64,000 nucleotides of DNA from Mesostigma viride (Eukaryota > Streptophyta > Mesostigmatophyceae > Mesostigmatales > Mesostigmataceae), in contig RPFO01000175.1 in the NCBI GenBank assembly GCA_009746045.1, positions 5,107,414 to 5,171,413 of the forward strand, given 5' to 3'. The first letter of the stretch is position 1; each line of letters opens with the position of its first letter. The position numbers were made by a program, and so were the translations under genes. Below the pieces are notes generated by a model that saw only the letters and a list, made by a program, of their open reading frames with translations, was not told where the DNA came from and did not search any database. Positions 58,440 to 64,000 of the stretch are shown here, in pieces.

Positions 58440-59612
58440 TGGCAGTTAAACTGCCACAGTTACATCGACACCATCGCCGCGCCTCGGGCAGCTCCGCGAC
58501 ATCGACCAACGCCTCAAGGAGAACGCCATCGCCATCGAGTGCCTGCAAAACACCGCAGGCCTCACGTACCGCCCAGGCGGTGAAGGACATACTTGCCGCC
58601 AAGCAAGCCCTGCCCCCCCGCTGCATGGCCCGGCAGGCGATGCTCCTCCCCCCCAGACGGCCTGGGCGGACATGCTGTTCAAAGCAACATGCACACCACC
58701 TCCACCGGCCACCTCCACCGTCGCAGCACATGCAGCTCCATGCAGCAGCAGACGCTCGACCTCCGCGAGGAGGCCGAGCTCGACAATTAGCGCAGCCATA
58801 TAACGTCAGGAGGAGAACTTTTGCGGATGACTGTAGGTGTAAGTTGGCGATGCCATGGTAACCGAAGACGTCCGTCCTATCGTCAGCAAAATTGGTGCGA
58901 GAGGTCCCCAGTTCGATTCCGGTCGGATTCATTTGCAGATCGCGTTTTTCCGCGTTTTCCGCGGCCCGGCACTGAACGCAAATGGTTTTCACCTTTGCGG
59001 AGTGCCTGATCAGAATATAACGTCATCTCGAACACGCGCACAAGATAACGGCAGGCTTGAGCTACCATGGTCCGGATTCTCCCGATTTCTGGCCTGCGCT
59101 GGTTGTCTCCTTGGTATAACGCCATCGTCCAGAAATTCGATCGACCTGGTGGTAGGTGAGAACTCCGTGAAGCTTGCACAGGCGTTTGAGAATTAGAAAT
59201 CCTTGGCCGCATGGGCCTCATTGCATGGTGAGCTGAAGCTAGATGCCCTCCGCCTTCCCCGCTCACGGGGTAGTAAATGATAAAAAAACTATTTTACGGT
59301 AAGGCGGCCGCGGGGGCGCCTCCGCTGCTGCTCATCTTTGAGAACCCGGCGGACAAGATTTCGTTCCTCATGCAGACGCCGCAAGCGGCTCGAGAGGACT
59401 AGCTCACTATGACACCTTGCATGGACGACTTGACCCTGGCGCAGCAACAACGGCGACGGGAGCTATGGGCTGACCTACCTCCAGCGCTCCGGCAGACTGT
59501 CAGCAGGGAAGAAGCCGGTATAATTATGGAGGGGGGAGGTACGCATATCTACGTCGACCACAAGCTAGCTCTGGCTGGCAGGCGACCCCCGCTGCGCGCC
59601 CCAGCCAGCTGA
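58440..59612 (+). pseudogene. LINE ORF1 copy E, interrupted by a 0.3-kb repeat
   Basis: 58440-58809 carries the coiled-coil region (LRDIDQRL/NAIAIE-type codons in shifting frames) to AAELD-N. 59114-59612 carries the RNA-binding domain (NAIVQKFDRPGG, ENSVKLAQAFEN, DDLTLAQQQRRRELWADLPP, YVDHKLAL). Between them lies an insertion (58810-59113) flanked by TATAACGTCA / TATAACGCCA. Without it the segments join as in copy D. Many stops; clearly dead. Confidence 0.7.
58810..59113 (-). mobile_element. SINE-like insertion of the GAGACAACCAGCGCAGGCC family
   Basis: About 304 bp with a 10-bp target duplication (one mismatch) at 58800-58809 and 59114-59123. It includes GTTCGATTCC at 58911-58920, identical to a tRNA-type RNA polymerase III B box. 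Its right part is the dispersed repeat also seen at 21565 and 43895. No A box at normal spacing is convincing. Confidence 0.6.
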
Positions 59613-59639
59613 CTCCCAGCATGCAAGCCCAGCCCTAGT

Positions 59640-61560
59640 CAGGGGCCTATACCTAGCAGTAGTGTAGAATAGTAAGGCTTACGCCATGCACAAGGTGCAG
59701 ATCGAGGGGACTCACCACCAGGCTGAAGGCGTTGCAGTTCTTCCACAAGGCGGCGAGTAGCGAAAAGCGCCTGTACTGTGTTGCGACCCGTGAACGGACT
59801 GAGCCGTGCTGAGTCTTGCTGAGGTGGCCGGCCGTCCGAGGCCGTGCGCAGGCGGTTCAGGATGAGCCGCATGAGATGCTTGAGGGGGGCACTTTGGATG
59901 CACACCCCTCTGTAGTTAACGGGGTCGGCTGGCCTTCTTGTACAGCATCGTGCGAAAACTCTGTTGCCAGGCCGCTGGGGGCGGTAACTTGCAACGACAG
60001 CAGAATGCGGTTGCAGATATCCCGGAAGAGCAGCATAACACCAGTGTCCTCAAACTCGGCTGCAAGTTTTACGACTGCGGCCGGAATCTTGTCGGAGCCG
60101 GTGGCGGCGTCGTAACGCAGGCGCTGGACCGCCTCCGTGACCTCGCGGGACTCAGGTCAAAGGAGGCATGTCTGACGGGCCGCCGAGCGGGCCGGTCAGC
60201 GGGGGGACTAGGTAGTCCGCCGCGGACCTGGGCGGGGCCGGGGGTCCGGCTGGGCCGCGGGCGGGCGGCGGCGGCTGGTAGCAGGGGCGGGGGCGGCACA
60301 GCTGTCCCCAAGACCTCGGCAGTGGCCGCGGCCCAGGTACGAAGCCGCTTGGCCGGTGCGCCGGGAACATCGTGGCGGTGCATGGGCCGGCCGAGGCCGT
60401 CCGGGTGTCCGAGGCGCTTGTTGACCAGAAGCAGGCCCCCTTGCCGTCGTGCTTCTGCTGGCAGTTGCGCAGGTCCTTGACCATCTTCTGAGCGTCGGCC
60501 TTCTCGACTTGCTCGTAGGCGACGCGCATGCAGAGTCGCTTGCAGACAAGGCTTGGCGGTCGGGTCCCTGTTGCGGCGGAGCATCTGCCTAGCGGCGACC
60601 ACTGTCCGGATCGGTGCTTGGCGGTGGACAGCAAGCTGTCGGCGCGGAGGCATGAGGAGGGGAGTGTGCGGGCAGCCAGACGGTACTTGGCAGCGATACC
60701 GCGGAGGATCACTGAGAAGTCACCTGCGGGCGGAACTGCGTGTAGCTGCTGGCGACTGCCCCTGGCGTCGAAGACTGCCAGAAATTCGTCCCGGTGCTTC
60801 ATAGCAGCCTGCTCCTCTGCTGACATCATGTCGGCATCCTTCAGTACGATCAAGCACCTTGAGATCTGGCTGAGGCGCCCGTTGTCGCGACGGTTTCACG
60901 CCAGGAAACCGCGATCTGATGCGCGCGAGCACGAGACGGTGATCAGATTCCACCGTGCTGACAGAATCTTACAGCACGCGAGCATCGACAAAGTTGAGGG
61001 GTGCTGACAGAATCTTATAGCACGTGAGCATCGACAAAGTTGAGGGGTGCTGACAGAATCTTACAGCACGCGAGCATCGACAAAGTTGAGGGGCGCTGAG
61101 CCCGGCGTACGCAGATATAGTCAAGGCAGACCACCCGATCCGACGGCCCAAAAAAGGTGGCAAGCTGCTGGGCGGGGCGTGCGAAAGCTAGAAGCATTGC
61201 ATGCAACCACCGCAGTTTCGGCCAACAGATCCGCAAAGAGAGCCGTGTTACCGTTGGCTGTCGTGTTGGGGGGGGAGTACTGAGCGCCTCCAGTGCCAAC
61301 TGGCAGCGTGGCGTAAATTGGTGTCGAGCAGCATAAACAGGAAGTGCCGAGCTGGGATGCTGGCCTCCTCCTCCTTGAGGGCGCGAAAGAAGGCCTCACG
61401 TTCCGCCTGAGCTCGACCCGCGCTTGTGGTGCATATCCCACGATAACGGTAAGCGTGTGGTGAGAGTGGCCCGCAGTGGCCGAAAAAGTGGCCACTAGTG
61501 CACGCGGGGATCTCAGCACTATGGACTAGAGGTGAGCTGATGCTGCCGGTGAGCACAAGA
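59640..61560 (-). pseudogene. LINE ORF2 fragment: endonuclease to RT N-terminus
   Basis: Minus strand, several frameshifts. Endonuclease blocks: LTVIVGYAPQAR (about 61460), EREAFFRALKEEEASIPARH, LDYICVRRAQRPS (the IDYI block), then SDHRLVLARIRSRFPG (the SDH block, about 60945). Linker, then RT N-terminus: EAVQRLRYDAATGSDKIPAA and LFRDICNRILLSL, then NYRGVCIQSAPLKHLMRLIL and RRLVEELQRLQPGGESP. The last block is where copy B begins, so these pieces overlap and belong to one family. It stops near 59690, abutting the ORF1 copy in opposite orientation. Confidence 0.78.
60955..61092. repeat. 46-bp tandem triplication in the LINE endonuclease region
   Basis: Three units starting GTGCTGACAGAATCTTA at 60955, 61001 and 61047. 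46 is not a multiple of 3, so the extra copies shift the endonuclease frame. Confidence 0.95.
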
Positions 61561-62257
61561 GGCCCACACCACCTTGACCCGGCACGTCGCCTCCACCATA
61601 GTGGAACCGCCAGCCCGCGCGGAGGTCGTCGACCATAAGCCCGTTGACCTATTGCTGAGGGTCGACGGTCTAACTACATGTGCTTACCATAGATGCACAG
61701 TTTAGGCTATTTGTAATTAATTAATTAACTCGCGTTAGCACATTTATAACGCAATTTTTTGCGTTATAACACTTTATTTCAATTAAACACATCTAATGAA
61801 GCAAGCATGATATGGGCTATCTGAGGCCAGTTATGAATTCTCTGAGATATATAAAAAAATGCAGTATATGGTCTTGGCATGTAATTCCCAGCCTGGCTAT
61901 GTGAAATTCAAAGTTGAAGACACATGGGTCTCGTAAACTATGACCCCCTCACACTACAAGGGGCCGGTATGCCACATGGGTCAAGTATTGCAGGCACTGA
62001 ATTTTTTGGAGTAAAAGCAATATATGTAGACCCTCGTGGCTGCATATGGGCTTGAAATAAGCAGCCCTCCTATTTTCCCCACACCCATGAAATTATAACA
62101 CTATAACACTGGGTAGACAAGTGGGTGCACACAAAAGGCACCGTGGGCCCCTTGGGGGGCATAAACCCATGGAGATGCACAAACTAAGCCCAGATATGTC
62201 AAAATAAGACAGGGCAACCACCTGCAGCCAATAATACAAGCTGGCCACATGCCACGC
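61561..62257. other. Flank downstream of the piggyBac gene
   Basis: No gene. Contains a TTAA run (61716-61728) and a hairpin TTATAACGCAA...TTGCGTTATAA (61744-61769). Confidence 0.6.
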
Positions 62258-64000
62258 TTAACGAGAAGAGCGGGCACTGCGGCCAGACCCCCCCGAGGAC
62301 GGGGTAGCCGTGCCACCGCTGGCCCGCTTCTTCTTTGGCCTCTTTGGCGTCCTTGGCGTCTTCTCCGTGTACTCGCCCCTGGCCCCCGTGCTCTGCACGC
62401 TGTTCGTCACGCCCTTGAGCAGCCGCTTGAGGAGGGGAGGCTTGTCGATGCGGGGCAGCTGCACGTCGGGGTTGTGGAATTTGCCAAAGCATGGCGCAGC
62501 GCACATGGCATAGTTGCACTCCTTGCACCATGTTTGGCACCTCTTGCCCTGCTTGGGCACATCCTTGCCACCGCATGCGTCATACTGCAGGGCACGGCAC
62601 ACAATGCACAGCAGTCCGCACCCGCTCTCACCCGCCACCCCCTCCAGCTTGCTGACAGTGTGGTTGCCCCCATACCTCCCTGCCCTGCCCTTCACCACCT
62701 GAGCCCGTGTACGTGCCACCCCCGGGAAGGTGTTGTTGACGAGGCTGTCTTGAATGTCAATGAGAAAATCCTTGTGTGACAGGGCATTGTCCTTGCCCTT
62801 GGACTTGAGGTGAAGGCAGTATGCCACACGCAATGCCGTGGAGAAGAGGGAGACTCCCCACCTGCAATACCACTTGTGAAACTTGGTGGAGCCCTCAATG
62901 TCGAAGTGGGCAGTGAGGAAGTGGTCGAACTGGTCGACTGCCTTGTAGACGGAGTTGTACACCGTCATGACCTTGGGGCAGGGCACGTCCTCCCTCTCCC
63001 CCCCCGTGCCCTTGCCCTTCTTGCGGCGAGAGATGGTCTCCTCCTCGGGTGGGACGCCCGTGGCCAGGGAGGTCACCAGGTTCCTGTCCATCCACAGGGT
63101 CAGGCAGAGGCCCGTCTTCTTGTGGACAGCCGCTGCCCATGAACCGCGCTCCTTGGAGGTCAGCTCCTTCACCTGCTTGATGGGCATCTTCCTGCAGCGG
63201 ACTCCCATGATGGTGCCCACGGCCGTCATCTTCTTCTGCCGCAGCATGAGCATGGCACCCGTGGTGGTGTACAGCCGGTCCATTGCCACCGTGGTGCCGG
63301 CTGGCTCAGGCAGCTGATCCACCAGCGTCTGCACCACCTGCTGCATGCCGGTGTCCCCCTTGATCCTGTCGTACGTGATGCTGAAGAAGGGGATCTTGGT
63401 CTCGAAGTCGCACAGCCGCCATATCCGGATGTGGTACCTGTGCGGCTTGCTGGGGTCATACATCCGCACGCTGCACATCTGGTTGCGGATGGCGACGCCG
63501 CTCTCGTCGATGGCGACGCGGGAGCTTGGCTGCAGGTACCGCCGCACGTTGGTATTAATCATGTCCTCGAGGTGGGCGCAGAAATACAGCTTGCCCTCCC
63601 GGGTAGAATGATCGGCTGGCCGCTGGTCATGGGGCGCGAAATGCAGGTTCAACTTGATGTGCTTGTAGCGGCGCCAGGTCATGAAGTTAGACCAGTCCGG
63701 GAACTGCACCGCGCCCAGCGACTTGCCGCTCCAATAGTCACGCTCGTCAGTCAAAGGCATCAGTGACTTGGCTGCGAGCAACCCGAAGAAAACGCCGACC
63801 TCGTGCGCGGTCACGGGGGCGTCAGGCAGTTGCTGTGACGCAGCATACGCCGTGGTGGCGTCTGCGATCTTCTCCCACTGCTCCTCCTCCCAGATGAGGT
63901 GGAGCCACTCGAGGGGATCCATCGACCTCTTGGGAAGGTTGATCAGCTGGGCCTCCCGCCTCACTGCATGCTCCACCAGGCGGATGCCCTCCTGCTGCCA
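62258..64000 (-). CDS. piggyBac-type transposase (DDE_Tnp_1_7), 5' end beyond the window
   Basis: A continuous frame of at least 580 codons, still open at base 64000 (first codons WQQEGIRLVEH), so the start lies outside. Domains: N-terminal WLHLIWEEEQWEKIAD and EVGVFFGLLAAKSLMPLTDE; catalytic D in RVAIDESGVAIRNQ (63508 region), D in VAMDRLYTTTGAM, and the D..D pair in VYKAVDQFDHF, the equivalents of piggyBac D268, D346 and D447/D450; KFHKWYCRWGVSLFSTALRV near the end. A Cys-rich C-terminus (CGLLCIVCRALQYDACGGKD, CQTWCKECNYAMC) is the RING-like zinc domain of this family, followed by a basic Ser/Gly tail (KRPKKKRA). No stop or frameshift is visible, so it could be active or domesticated. Stop at 62258. 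Confidence 0.93.
   Translation of the reverse strand, partial: WQQEGIRLVEHAVRREAQLINLPKRSMDPLEWLHLIWEEEQWEKIADATTAYAASQQLPDAPVTAHEVGVFFGLLAAKSLMPLTDERDYWSGKSLGAVQFPDWSNFMTWRRYKHIKLNLHFAPHDQRPADHSTREGKLYFCAHLEDMINTNVRRYLQPSSRVAIDESGVAIRNQMCSVRMYDPSKPHRYHIRIWRLCDFETKIPFFSITYDRIKGDTGMQQVVQTLVDQLPEPAGTTVAMDRLYTTTGAMLMLRQKKMTAVGTIMGVRCRKMPIKQVKELTSKERGSWAAAVHKKTGLCLTLWMDRNLVTSLATGVPPEEETISRRKKGKGTGGEREDVPCPKVMTVYNSVYKAVDQFDHFLTAHFDIEGSTKFHKWYCRWGVSLFSTALRVAYCLHLKSKGKDNALSHKDFLIDIQDSLVNNTFPGVARTRAQVVKGRAGRYGGNHTVSKLEGVAGESGCGLLCIVCRALQYDACGGKDVPKQGKRCQTWCKECNYAMCAAPCFGKFHNPDVQLPRIDKPPLLKRLLKGVTNSVQSTGARGEYTEKTPRTPKRPKKKRASGGTATPSSGGSGRSARSSR

Noticed and set aside
58832-58935. Possible tRNA gene around GTTCGATTCC
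   Set aside because: No acceptor stem pairing and no A box at normal spacing; kept only as a B-box-like motif in a SINE-like repeat.

Overview
The window looks like nuclear DNA of a plant-lineage eukaryote, most likely a green alga. Three things suggest this: a plant-type SPX gene with a spliceosomal intron, an Mpv17/PMP22 gene whose first exon reads like a plastid transit peptide, and the mix of transposons (chromodomain Ty3, Ty1/copia-like, CACTA-like, LINE, piggyBac) with very long microsatellites. The species cannot be fixed from the sequence alone. Only two host genes are recognisable. Nearly everything else is mobile elements in several nested layers.

Layout. 1-11.6 kb: an old LINE reverse transcriptase on the minus strand, split by a young, nearly full-structure Ty3/gypsy chromovirus (573-11355; TSD GCCTT; nearly identical LTRs). 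This element carries two extra reading frames. One, before gag, resembles the RNase H1 hybrid-binding (viroplasmin) domain. The other is a large unidentified ORF between integrase and the 3' LTR. 11.6-29.9 kb: an LTR element (11636-29875; TSD GTAAT) with unusual termini AGTTAG...CTAACT and a pol that reads integrase, retropepsin, then copia-like RT. Its RT is split by a 12-kb CACTA-like DNA transposon (16047-28039) with 56-bp perfect TIRs. Removing that insert restores the RT frame. The insert holds a 1.87-kb (CCAT)n array, long palindromes and several minisatellites.

29.9-43 kb: a (CAA)n array, three (CTCAA)n arrays (two of them flank a LINE C-terminal fragment), a TGGG-rich minisatellite, short tail-sharing SINE-like repeats, and an ORF1 copy of a second LINE family with a 5'-truncated LINE of the same family inserted into it (13-bp TSD, TTAA-repeat tail). 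43.2-51 kb: the two host genes, head to head. The Mpv17-like gene is on the minus strand (four exons identified, last exon not found) and the SPX gene on the plus strand (two exons, 590 aa). 51-62 kb: more LINE pieces, among them a 1.4-kb RT fragment with a 12-bp TSD, several ORF1 fragments, an endonuclease-RT piece, and a 0.3-kb repeat with its own TSD. 62.3 kb to the end: a piggyBac transposase, open to the window edge.

How the parts relate: the LINE family supplies recurring modules (ORF1 with an unfamiliar N-terminal domain, coiled coil and L1-ORF1-like C-terminal domain; endonuclease-RT; a 3' tail with CCAT repeats and a TTAA-repeat end). Short dispersed repeats share that tail, which suggests SINEs using the LINE machinery. 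Exact TSDs give a relative order of insertion: LINE, then Ty3; copia-like, then CACTA-like; ORF1 copy, then truncated LINE.
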